NCBI GenBank assembly: GCA_019054805.1
Contig: JAHQIY010000002.1
Span: forward strand, 1,178,001 to 1,242,000
Source: Brachionus manjavacas
Lineage: Eukaryota; Rotifera; Eurotatoria; Ploima; Brachionidae
DNA: 64,000 bases
Reading direction: 5' to 3'
This document shows, piece by piece, positions 49,960 through 60,510 of the stretch. The translations under genes and the position numbers were made by a program. The notes below the pieces were generated by a model, which saw nothing but the letters and a program-made list of their open reading frames with translations, ran no database searches and was not told the DNA's origin. Positions within the stretch are counted from its first letter, which is position 1. Each line of letters opens with the position of its first letter.

Positions 49960-50706
49960 ATGTATGAGGCGATTAAAGATGAATTTGTTGAAGAGGTTAA
50001 TAGTGATCAGAATGGACTTGAGTATTCAATGAGCTTGGATAGAGACGAAGATCGAAATTTTTTTGCCAATAAACTTCTCTCGGATTTTCTAGGTCCAGAA
50101 AAATTGAAAGAAAAAGATGCACTGGCCTGCAGATTGAAGTATAAGCGACAGCAAATTGAGGGGAGCTTAAAAACAGTCAAAAAAGAAAATAATAAAAAAA
50201 AGGGTAAAACTAGAATTCGTCATAAGAAGAAAATTGTCCTCACCAGTAAACTTAAAAAATCTCTCAATTTGTACAAAATTGATAGAAACGAAAAGTTAGA
50301 ATTTAAAAATTATGAAAAAATGAACGACTCTTGGAAAGCTTATGCTGCTTCTTGCTTACTTACCTGTCTCCCAAAAAATGCTTCAATGGACCAAGTAGGA
50401 CTTAAAGAAGAAAATGTTCTAAATTGTTTAAAACAAATAGATTACCATGGATGCTTGATTACGGTGATGAAATCGACATCCAAATCTTTAATTGGGCTGA
50501 CAGGCATTATTTTACAAGATAAAAAAAATGTCTTTTTTGTTTTATGTAATGATGATAAAATAAAGATAATTCCAAAATTTGGGAATTTATTTGAATTTGA
50601 AATATTTGGATGTAAATTTACTCTTGTTGGATCAAATATGTGCTATAAGCCGGAAATGAGAACTACCAAGCATGCAAAAATTAAGACGAAAAAAAACATA
50701 AAATAA
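49960..50706 (+). CDS. POP4: Ribonuclease P/MRP protein subunit p29
   Basis: Single exon, 248 aa. The N-terminal half is charged with a Lys-rich basic run (about residues 68-98). The C-terminal Sm-like barrel (about 155-235) has the family pattern QIDYHGCLITVMKS, LIGLTGIILQDKKN, and DDKIKIIPKFGNLFEFEI followed by a short strand FTLVGSNM. POP4/Rpp29 binds the catalytic RNA in RNase P (tRNA 5' processing) and RNase MRP (pre-rRNA cleavage). It follows NOC2L on the same strand with a gap of 120 bases, extending the RNA-processing cluster. Human is 220 aa, so slightly long here. Confidence 0.92.
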   Translation: MYEAIKDEFVEEVNSDQNGLEYSMSLDRDEDRNFFANKLLSDFLGPEKLKEKDALACRLKYKRQQIEGSLKTVKKENNKKKGKTRIRHKKKIVLTSKLKKSLNLYKIDRNEKLEFKNYEKMNDSWKAYAASCLLTCLPKNASMDQVGLKEENVLNCLKQIDYHGCLITVMKSTSKSLIGLTGIILQDKKNVFFVLCNDDKIKIIPKFGNLFEFEIFGCKFTLVGSNMCYKPEMRTTKHAKIKTKKNIK

Positions 50707-51686
50707 ACATTTTTAATTATTTTTTAAATTTAATTGTATTAATAGATTAAATCAATTTTCTATTAGTTAATCTGGAGTCAATGTCCAATTTATATCTCCA
50801 AATGTTATTCCTTTATTTTACAACAGAAACACTTATTGACTCGTTTTGACATGCTAAAAAAATTTAAATTTTGTTTTCCTATTAAAAAAAAAGGATAATT
50901 TTGATTTTTTTTTCCAAGCTGTACCAATCTTAAATTCTATAAAAAAATAATAAAAATATCCAGAATTTTTCAAGCAAAATTGTATAAAAGTCACTATCCA
51001 AATTTTCCGCTTCGATTTGTAGGAAAAAATTAAGAAAATGTCCTGGATAAATGACTTGACTGAATTCTTTTATTTTTGTATTTTTTCGTACAGTAAAAAT
51101 TTATTTAGCCGCCGTTGTAAGCTTTCAGATTACCAAGAATGCACTTTTCAAGTCAAAATGAAGACTTGATTTATTTGTAAATTTAAGTCTTGTTAAAAAA
51201 ATCTTTAAACCCAAAGTCCGACTTTGACTTTTTGCCCAAGTCAGGTTTTCAGTTAAAAAAAACAAGGAAATATTTTCTAAATAATTTCTAAATATTCATC
51301 AAGAAGAAATTTTTCATTAGATAAAATTGGTATTCAAACTAATTAGTTGAATTTAATTTCTAAAGTTCCGACATAGCGTTCAATTCTGTTACTTTTTTAT
51401 TCACCTAAAAAAAATGGAAATGATCTGATAATTTAATAATAAATAATATAAATTAAATTTTTTTAAAAATTTGGTTAAATTAGTCAACTTTCAATAGAAA
51501 TTTGTTTTTAATTTTAAGGTTAATCAACAGGCTAGTGCTCCATTCTATTAGTCTGATTAGCATTTAATTTATTTGTATTCTATAAAAAGTATTCATTTAA
51601 AATTTTAAATTTAAAAAGGAAAAAAAGTTGAAAACTGAGCTATTTGAAAAAATTTAGCATTAAGATATTTAAGTTTAACAATTAAA
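50707..51686. other. Intergenic after POP4
   Basis: POP4 3' end, then AT-rich DNA with no coding signal. Confidence 0.5.
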
Positions 51687-51730
51687 TTGTGGCAAAATTT
51701 GAGTCAAATTTGACTCAAATTTTGCCACAA
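51687..51730. repeat. Perfect 44-bp palindrome
   Basis: Two 22-base halves, each containing GGCAAAATTTGAGTCAAA or its complement, meet with no spacer. Outside it, TTTAGCAT on the left (near 51654) and ATGCTAAA on the right (51731) are also complementary, so the palindrome is the core of a longer, partly deleted inverted repeat. Confidence 0.88.
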
Positions 51731-51943
51731 ATGCTAAATAAATCAAATTTTTGTAATTGAAAACGGACAGCTTATATAATAAAACTTCTACATTGATCTT
51801 TAAATTGAAATTAAAAGAGATTTTTCATCATTTTTCGATTTTTCCATGGATTCCAATAGATTATTGCTGTTCCTTAAGTTTTACATGACTAGGATTTTAG
51901 AAAAATTGGTCAAAAAAAGGCAAATTTAACCTTGACGAAATCT

Positions 51944-52242
51944 GTTTTTTTTCGAATGAAAATAATTTAAAATGTTAATCAACATGTGCGCCTTAAAATT
52001 AAAATCTCTAGCGTTCATGTATTCCAAAAAATATTTTGTGAACTGAATGCAAAAAATTTAAATATCGTGCAAATTGCAATATATGAGAAGAGAAAAAAAT
52101 AATTTAAAATAAATTAACAAAATAAGCACACTATCTAATTAAAAATTTCATTTGAATTTTTGAAAAATTAAACTAAATGGTAATTTGGGGCTATTTTTTA
52201 ATTTTGACTTAATGATGTTATTTTATTTTAGGGTAAAGCAAA
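51944..52242 (-). repeat. Inverted duplicate of the FCF1/NOC2L promoter and FCF1 start
   Basis: This roughly 299-base segment is the reverse complement of 46915-47212 with only a handful of differences. It includes the complete divergent promoter apart from the last bases before the NOC2L ATG, the FCF1 initiator ATG, the whole FCF1 intron 1 and the first 12 bases of FCF1 exon 2 (to GGTAAAGCAAA). After that the sequence diverges and the frame closes (MGKANAFIVK then stop). It lies about 5 kb from the original. Confidence 0.92.
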
Positions 52243-52570
52243 TGCATTTATAGTAAAATAATCCCGTTTATTTTTTTATCTCATAAAAAATTTAATTCTT
52301 ACTAATTTTGTAAATTCCATGAACGGTTTAATAACTGATTTATCAGGAGGACGCGTAACGACTATTAAATTTTGAAAATGGTGATTGAAAAAACAGATTA
52401 AAATAAAGCTTCCTTCTAAATTTCTTCATTCAAGTTGATGCCAATTTAAATTAGGTCATAAATAAAATGTATAAAACATTTAAAAAAAGGTAATCTTTCC
52501 CTCAGGTGTTCTGTGCCGAAAACAAATAAAGACCATTCTTTTCTAAAAGAATATTTATTTCATCATAGAT

Positions 52571-54260
52571 ATGATTTAATTTTTTGTGTTTGAATTACAA
52601 AATTTATCCAATGCTGAAATAACATTGAAAAAGTGCGATGTTTGAAATATTTTTTTCAGTCTCAAAAAAAAAAAAATAATTTTAAGTTAATATTGCAAGC
52701 ATAATCATATTTGAAATTAAACTCGTTAGTGAAATAGAATGAGTTTTATTTTTATTTGGAAATTTGAAAATATTGAAAATTCTTTTTTAACTTTTAAACA
52801 ATTCATTTATTTAATTTCTACCTACAGAATAAAAACACATGAAAAAACTAAAAAAAAGTTAAATAATAAAAAATGAAATAAAATAAAAAATTAACAAAAA
52901 TGAAAAAAAATAAATAATTCATTAGATTAAAGTTTATATTCAATCGTTGAAAAACTGGATCTAGTCGGTTAGGTGAACCAAAGTTCACTTATCATCCGAA
53001 AAATTCTTGTTATCAGGTTTTGTGAACTACTGGTTCACCCAATTTTTTCGTTCAAAATAAATTGAATAAAACTATTTAATAAATAAAAAACTGATTCTCG
53101 AAACTGATATAAAAATTAATCAATAATTTTTTTGTTTTTTTTTTGAAGTAGCTTTAGAAATAGCATTTGCTCTGATCTGATTGACTTGGTATTACTCTTT
53201 CCATCATCCCAAATACCCAAATGCGCTCTCTTCTTAAATCTTTGCCTTTCAGCATAAATAATAAAAATTAAAGAAATTTTTCACCCTTCAAATTTTTGAC
53301 TTTGGGGAACATAGATTCATCTACTTGATAAAGACTTGATAAAGACCCATCAGTGCCACTTCTACACAAGTAGATATTCTCTTTAACATGATGAATTGGC
53401 TTAGAACGTCGATTCTACTTGAACGCTTCCAACATTTGCGACTTGGACACGTTTGGCTCTTTGAAAAAAGTATTCACATTTACATTGTCGATATCTATTT
53501 CTTCGGTTGTTTCCGGGTTTATAGTAGTAATTGTTTTTGAACGAATCTGAGACCAAAACTTAATTCAATTTTCGCGATACTCATTCAAAAATTCTATCAA
53601 TCCGAGTCTTTTACCCATTAAAGCAGCTTTGATTTTTTAAATTTCTCTGATGAGTGTTTTATTTTTAATCATTTTTTATAAATTTTGTTTTTATTATTAA
53701 AAAAAAGTGATAAAAATCATTTATTAGTTATCAATATATGACATTTGACATTAAATTAAAAAATTGTTTTATTTTTATTTTTTTTGTTATGAAACCTTTA
53801 TATTTGTGGTAGATTTGATTAAATTTGTGGACATTACTTATTAGCGGCCTTTTAGGATTAGGTCAACTAATGTTTCATAAAACCTGAGAACAAAAATTGT
53901 TCCAGTAACAGGTGAACCATGGTTCACCTAATCGACTAGATCCGAAAAAATTTATTTTTTTCTTTATAAATTTTGACTTTAGTGATAATTGACGTTCATT
54001 TGATGCATTTTAACAAAAACTCGATTTAAAAAATATGCAAAACAGAGCGTAGATAGTTTTTAAACAAATATTATCTTTAATCATCATATCACAAACTCAA
54101 AGTCAATATTTAAAAAAAAAACTAAGTTTTACATGCTTGCAATATTAACTTAAAATTATTTTTTTATTTGAGACTGAAAAAAATATTTGAATTATCGCAC
54201 TTTTTCAATGTTATTTCAACATTGGATACATTTGTAATTTAAACACAAAAAATTAAACCA
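52571..54260. mobile_element. Inverted-repeat element enclosing a Merlin insertion
   Basis: Arms 52571-52702 and 54132-54260 are reverse complements at high identity, with shared landmarks AATAACATTGAAAAAGTGCG, TTTTTTTCAGTCTCAAA and TTAATATTGCAAGCAT. The Merlin element lies between them. Ends and target duplication of the outer element are not resolved, and the arms are the only evidence for it. Confidence 0.7.
52957..53943 (-). mobile_element. Degenerate Merlin DNA transposon
   Basis: 987-bp element with terminal inverted repeats GGATCTAGTCGGTTAGGTGA (left) and, reversed, GGATCTAGTCGATTAGGTGA (right). It is flanked by an 8-bp near-match duplication, GAAAAACT / GAAAAAAT. Next to each end is a GGTGAACC...GGTTCACC-type motif. 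On the minus strand about 53150-53690 carries broken transposase code with VDESMFPK (53301-53324) and RIWVFGMMERV (near 53194-53226), the first catalytic block and following strand of IS1016/ISXO2-like Merlin transposases. Several stops show it is inactive. Confidence 0.78.
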
Positions 54261-57200
54261 TATTGACTTTAAAATTTAAATATTAGAATGATTTTCGTTA
54301 TCACCTTCAATGCCATTTTGCCACTCTTGCTTCAATTTTCATTAGAAAAAAAAATTCATTTTTTTGCTATATTTTGAATATCTTAAAAAGATGTAAAAAA
54401 ATATTAAGAAAAAGAATAGATTTTAATATTTTATTTAAGATAGTGAAGAACTAAAAAGTATGTTAAGATTTAAAAAAAAATACATGTGTATTTAAATTCA
54501 GTTTGAGTGAAAATCCACGACTGAAATTTGTTAATTCATTAATTAAAATATAAAAATCATCAAGACTTATTTTGGAACAGCTGTCTAAATTTTTGAAGCA
54601 TTGTTTTAGGTTTTGGTTTATTGAAGAGAGATTAAAAAATTTATATTTAAAAGGAAAAAAGCATACATTGTTAAAGATAACACTTACATTTAATTAAAAC
54701 AATATTCAATTAGCAGGAATTTTTTTTTATGTTTATAATTTGTCGAAGAGTAAGGCTGCATACCTAAAAGAAACAAATAATATCCTGAAATATTTCATTA
54801 AATGGTGATCTTGCTAGTCACTTATTTTCTGTTATTCGGATTTCCATTGATAATATAATAACAATTTTTTGGTCATATAAAAGCTAATAAATTTAAACAA
54901 AAACATTCAAATATAATGATTATGGCACCATAGAAGACAGATGACCATGGGTTTATCTCATTATGAGCAAGTTAATGAAGGGATTATGAAATACAAAATA
55001 AATTAAATGCATGATTTAATTTTATTTATTTTAAAAAAAAATTTTGGAGTAAGTCTCCGGGGCAGTTTCCATCTTTTAAGCCCTAATGTTTAAATTTTTT
55101 TTTTTAAATTCAAATGAAAAAATTTTAAATAAGTATTAGTAAATAAAAATTAAAATGAATTTTAACTTTTTAAAAAATAAAAAATTGGAATGAATAGGTT
55201 ATTTTTTTTTAATTAAAAGGGTAGTTAGTTATTTTAATTCATATCAATCAGAAAAGGAAAGCCCAATTAATGTTAAACTACAATATAAAAAACTAAATCC
55301 ATGCGTTAAGAAAACACAAAAAGCAAATATACCTGAGGAAAAAAAAAGGTCAAATTGGTTCAATTTTCATTCAAACTATATGGTTTCCGTTTGGAATGAT
55401 TGATCGAAAAAAGAAGTGTATACGAGTCTAAAAAATTTTCAATGGTATCATAATGAAGTTTTTGGTCAAGAGGGTTTAACTTAACTTAATTACCTTTTTT
55501 GATTTAAATCGAAATTTTTTTAAATTTTTTAGTATTCTAAAAGTATAAACTCTTTTTAAATAATCTTTTTTAATTTCGATATTTTAAAATCGAATAATTA
55601 ATCATATTTACTTTGTTTTATTAATGAATTGATAGAATTAGTTTGAATTCATAAAATCAAATTTAAATTTTTTTAATGTCAGTAAATTAAAGAACAAAAT
55701 TAAAAATTTTTAATATAATTTGCAATGACTATCAAAATCTTTAAAAATAGTCTTGTCATTAAAAAAATCAAAATTTTATTTCTGTTTATTACTTTTTCAA
55801 AAAATCTAATTAAATTAAAAATTGTTTAACAATTTAAAACACCTCTTAATTGAAACAAAAAAAAATTAATATTTCATGAAATAGCAAAATCACATTAAAA
55901 TTTATTTATCTAATAATTTATGAAATTTTAATTTTCAAAATTTTGTTCTCTTTTCTAAAACTTTAATAATCTTTTTTTAAACAATAAATTTTGAAATTTG
56001 ATTTTTTTTAAATAATTGGTTATAAATGGTGTGTTTGCTAAAGAAAAACAAGTTTGATGAAAAGCATTTAATTTTTCTACTTGACTCAATTAGAAATGAT
56101 TTTTTCTATTCAAAAATAACAATTAAATAACTAATTCTAGTAATTTAATGGAAAAAAAATATTAATTTAGAAAAAATTCCTTGAATCAAACTAAACTTCT
56201 AATTAATATATTTTTTATCGAAAATTTTACTTTTTTGATAATTTAAAAATTTTGACTTATCATATTTATTTTCATATTTTTAGGTCGTAGAGATTATAGC
56301 TAAAAAGTCGAGTAAAAGTCTTTTTGCACCATTAAAAATAAAGCCCTTAAGCACTACAGACATCTACAATGTGTTGAAAAATTTTGTTTAAAATATAGTA
56401 TTATTTTAGCTAAATAAGAAATATTAAAAAATAAACGGTTCATCTCTTAATCAGTTTGTTCTCATGGAAACAATTTCATTTTCTAAAATCAAAGATATTC
56501 CTTAATAATAATTTAAAATTATTTGTGTTCTACTATAATAATAATTAGGATTCAGGTTTAGACTATGCAAATTTATTTATATTAAATATTTTTATCTTAA
56601 AATTTATTCTAATCACAGTGACTGATATGATGGACTAGTTGCAGGCAGTTATTAATTTTTGAAGCTGTAATTTACGGTTTGGCAGGACTAGCAAGACCAA
56701 AAGCTTTTGAAATTATCGATTTTATGCCTGAGTGAAAAATTTAAAATTTCAATTGACCACTATTTCGATTAAAATCGATGTTTTTCACTTAATTGGACAT
56801 AGAAGTCAAGTTATGAAAATTGCATGTCATAGGCAACTACAGTTGTATCCGAGTTTTTTTGTCTCAATTCGAGATTTTAAAAAAATAGAAAGAAAATTAA
56901 TTAAAAATATTTTAAGTCAAGTATTCTAAAAGTTAGTTAGTGTGGACTTATTTTATCCTTATTATTTCAAGTCAAATAATTCTGAACCAAATATTGATTT
57001 TGAAATTCTCAAAATTTTTTTGTTTTTTTCTGATTCTTGTGGACAAGAAGATTTTTTGTAGTCGGGCAAATATTCATTGTTAAATTATTGCAAAAATTTA
57101 CCGCTTAAATATGATTTAATGAACAAATTGCTTGGCCTATTTGCCTATTTCAATAATTAATTCCATATAAAACTTGGAGTTTTTACTGATTTACAGATCA

Positions 57201-60200
57201 TTATCGCGCAATTTCGAAGATTAGAAGTTTTTTCTCTCTCGAAAACCTTTTACATTCTAAGAAAGTCTCAAGTAGATGTAAAGGCAACTAAGTCGAGTAG
57301 TAAGATTTTTTTTTTAATTACTGAAAATATTTTGCCAACTAGTTTTATTAAATCAAATATTTAATTTCTATTATGATTTCTATTTAATCGGCTGCCATAA
57401 TATTGAATTTAGAGTTTGAAATTTTGATATTTTTTTAGAAATATCAACTTGATTATTTTTTTTATCAGATTATTTTCCAAAAAAAAAGATTGTCAAATTT
57501 TAACTTTTCGGCAAATTATGGTTTCTGTTTGGACAATATTGGTTACCTATTAAGTATTTTTAAATTAAAAAGTTTTTGATAAAATCGGGTTTAATTTAAA
57601 TAAAAGTTCGTACTGGTTGACAAAATAATTTAAAGTCAAAATTTTTCAAATACATAATAAAAAGATTAATATGTATTCTTTGATTTTTTTAGCACTAAAA
57701 TGTATTGTTTTTGTTGCAATTGTTTTCAATAATATTTTCTAGCAGGTATCACGAGCACTGGTTTAAGTTTCCAGGAGCAAATTGTTTTTTTTTGTGCATT
57801 TTTAAGGTGATATTTGACTAAATCATGTAAATAGGATTCAGTTTAAATTTTTTTTTCTAGTATGAAAATTTCTCCTAAGGCAACACAAATTGTATCTCAA
57901 TTTTTAGGACTTTGAATTAAATTAAAATTTTAATTGAACAATTACAACAATAGGCTTGATTACCAGAAATCCTTGCGTCCATATTTCATTTCGAAAAAAA
58001 CCTTATGGGTATTCTGTTTTGTAAAACGTAATCAACTCTAAATTAAACAAAATATTATTCAACCGCTTAGACGGATATAAAAACTGAATAAAAAAATTTA
58101 AATAAAATTAAAACATGATTTTAGGATTCCAATAGAAGGTCAAGCGTTGGCAAAATTTGCCAATAGTTACCAGATATTGAAAAAAGTCGACACGTTTAGA
58201 TTAGCTTTTCTCAAAGGCTTTATTTCCATAAAAATAATTTGAATTTTAAATTTAAAATTTTTTTAATTTCAGGTAATTTGAGCTGAAGTGAAAGGATTAG
58301 TGAGCAGAATGAGCTGTTGTATTTAAAAATACTTTTTAGAAACCATTATATTTAGGATCAAAAACATAGAGTTAAATTTTCTTTTCCGTAAATTGATTAT
58401 TGTTGAACAATAATAGAACCAATTTTTTACTTAAAAGCAAACAATCTCATTTTACTAAGTAGCTAAAATTAAATATTTGCTGAAATTGTTTCTTAGGGGA
58501 CAGAATATAGGCCCTAGGTTTTGAGAAAAATTGTTCATAGCCGAAATACAACTTAGCAAATCGAGGAAATGGTAATTATTTTGGGTATATGAAACTTAGT
58601 TGTGTTGAAACATTTGGTGTTTAAATTTATTTTTGCCAATATCCGTTTGTAATCAAATATTAAGCAAAAAAGTTATATTTTTTTGGATATTCAAACAAAA
58701 TCTATTATTAGGAAATTCGAATAAACAATTATAAAAAAATTGTTATTTAAATGCAGCTTGGTTTTAATTTAATTTTTAATTTGAGATTTTCAACTCACAA
58801 TGGGAGTCGAGAAAATTATACTGGTGACCAAAATGAAAGGCAACTAGATCATTTTTCGGCTTTTATTAAGCTCAGTACTTAAATTCCTAAATTTTTTTGA
58901 GTTTAATTTAAAATTTAAAAAATCTGAATTATTTTCTAATAAAAAGTGGAGTTTGGTTTAGAAAAATTTATTTAATTAAAAAATAAAAACAACTTAAAAA
59001 AAGTTTATTTAGGGCAAAAATAACAAGTTTTCCACAAAAAGGTAAGTTTTGAGCTACACGTGAACACTTTTGCATGTCTGATTCCGATCAAAATTTAAGT
59101 CAACACAAAATATTCGAATGAGTAAATTTCCTGAAAATGGAATGAGGGAATAGTGAAATGCTATGGCGATATTAATACCACAAATTTGTTTGTTTGTCTC
59201 AAATGTAAATTTGAATTAAAGCTCTTCAAAGACTAAAGCCATAATCGGTTAAGAATACTCGATTAAAAGCTTTAGTACGGAATCCGTAAGAGCTATTTGT
59301 TATCAGTATTAATGGTATTTTAAAGGGATATTCTGTGCGTAACTCGAGACTTTGAAATTTATAAATTCTCTTAATTTGTTATTCTAAAATATCCAAAAGT
59401 TATCAAAGCTTATCAACGCTTGCATAATAACCCAACACCATATAAGCTTGGCTGACAACTTAGAAATTTCGACTATTCTTAAAAACTAATAAAAAATATT
59501 CAAATTATATTTAAAATCAAGTATGGAGTTTTTAATTACTTTCTAAAACAACTCCATTCGAGAGTTTATTTAAGATTTGTTTAGCACTTGTTTCTAGAAG
59601 CTGAAATTAGACTTGCGTAGAGGTGTATATAAAAAAATGCAATTTGGCAAAAAACAAATCACTTTTTTTTCTAATTCAAATCCCCCCCGAAAAAATTAAA
59701 AGTCATATTTAGACATTGTGACGGAATAGCAACTAAAAGCTTCTCTGATTGCAATTAGCTTTTAATTTAATTACGGAAAGAAAACAAGTTTCAAGAGGAT
59801 AGTTATCAATGCACTTATTCAATGGTATAAAATAATTAGATATTTGAATTCAGTCGAGATTTAGGGATTAGAATTTGCAGTAGTATTTTTTTCTTACGGG
59901 AAAATAGCTGCAAATTAGGTAATATTCCAAAGAGTTGAAATTTATTGTTTTGAAATTTTTTTAAATTATTGTTTTCAAAGTCTATTTTCAATTTTTGTTT
60001 AATTTTTTAGGTGGTACCTAAGGCTGTCCGCAAATCTAAATCGAATAGAAAAAAAACTCTTTAATGTTATATAAACAAAAATTTATGAAAAAAAATACTT
60101 TTTGAGGAAAAGACTCAGAGCCATTTTTAGAGATTTTTTTCGTTTTGCCCAAACTAGTTCCAATCTTTCACTAAACATGAATAAGCGAATTTTTACATTA

Positions 60201-60330
60201 GGGCTGTAAACTTTGTGTCAAGTGATGAAAATACACATAAACAAGTGTTATTATTTTTTTATTCAAAATTGTGTTAAAAACCAACAAAATAGGCTAAGTG
60301 ATAGCTTTAGTAAAATAATTTTATTTTTAG
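54261..60330. other. Long AT-rich region with no convincing gene
   Basis: About 6 kb without an exon I can support. The part from 56.5 to 60 kb is slightly less A/T-homopolymeric than 54-56.5 kb and has isolated 50-65 codon frames (for example 56732-56929), but none has good splice sites plus protein-like sequence. It may contain long introns or leaders of rootletin, regulatory DNA, or decayed repeats. Confidence 0.45.
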
Positions 60331-60335
60331 ACCAT

Positions 60336-60404
60336 ATGAGGCCAAAGAAAAAAGTGTTCCATCCTCGGAAGCCTAAGAACTACGAAGCCCTATTTGACTC
60401 TTGA
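60336..60404 (+). CDS. Possible 22-aa upstream ORF before rootletin
   Basis: A plausible acceptor (TTTTATTTTTAG ending at 60330) is followed by an ATG ORF for the basic peptide MRPKKKVFHPRKPKNYEALF plus DS and a TGA. A second acceptor-like TTTTTTTTAG ends at 60442, and the rootletin ATG follows at 60511. It could be an upstream ORF in a spliced rootletin leader, a tiny separate gene, or chance. Confidence 0.25.
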   Translation: MRPKKKVFHPRKPKNYEALFDS

Positions 60405-60510
60405 CTTTATTAAATTGATTTCTTTTTCTTTCTTTTTTTTAGATTCTACGATCTTTTAAGATCTTTAAAACAAAAGCTATTCGCAAACAGTAAATTTGGT
60501 CGGAACGAAA

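Noticed and set aside
56732..56929. 65-codon plus-strand frame
   Set aside because: Isolated, unspliced, no protein-like pattern, one of the frames expected by chance in 6 kb of non-coding DNA.
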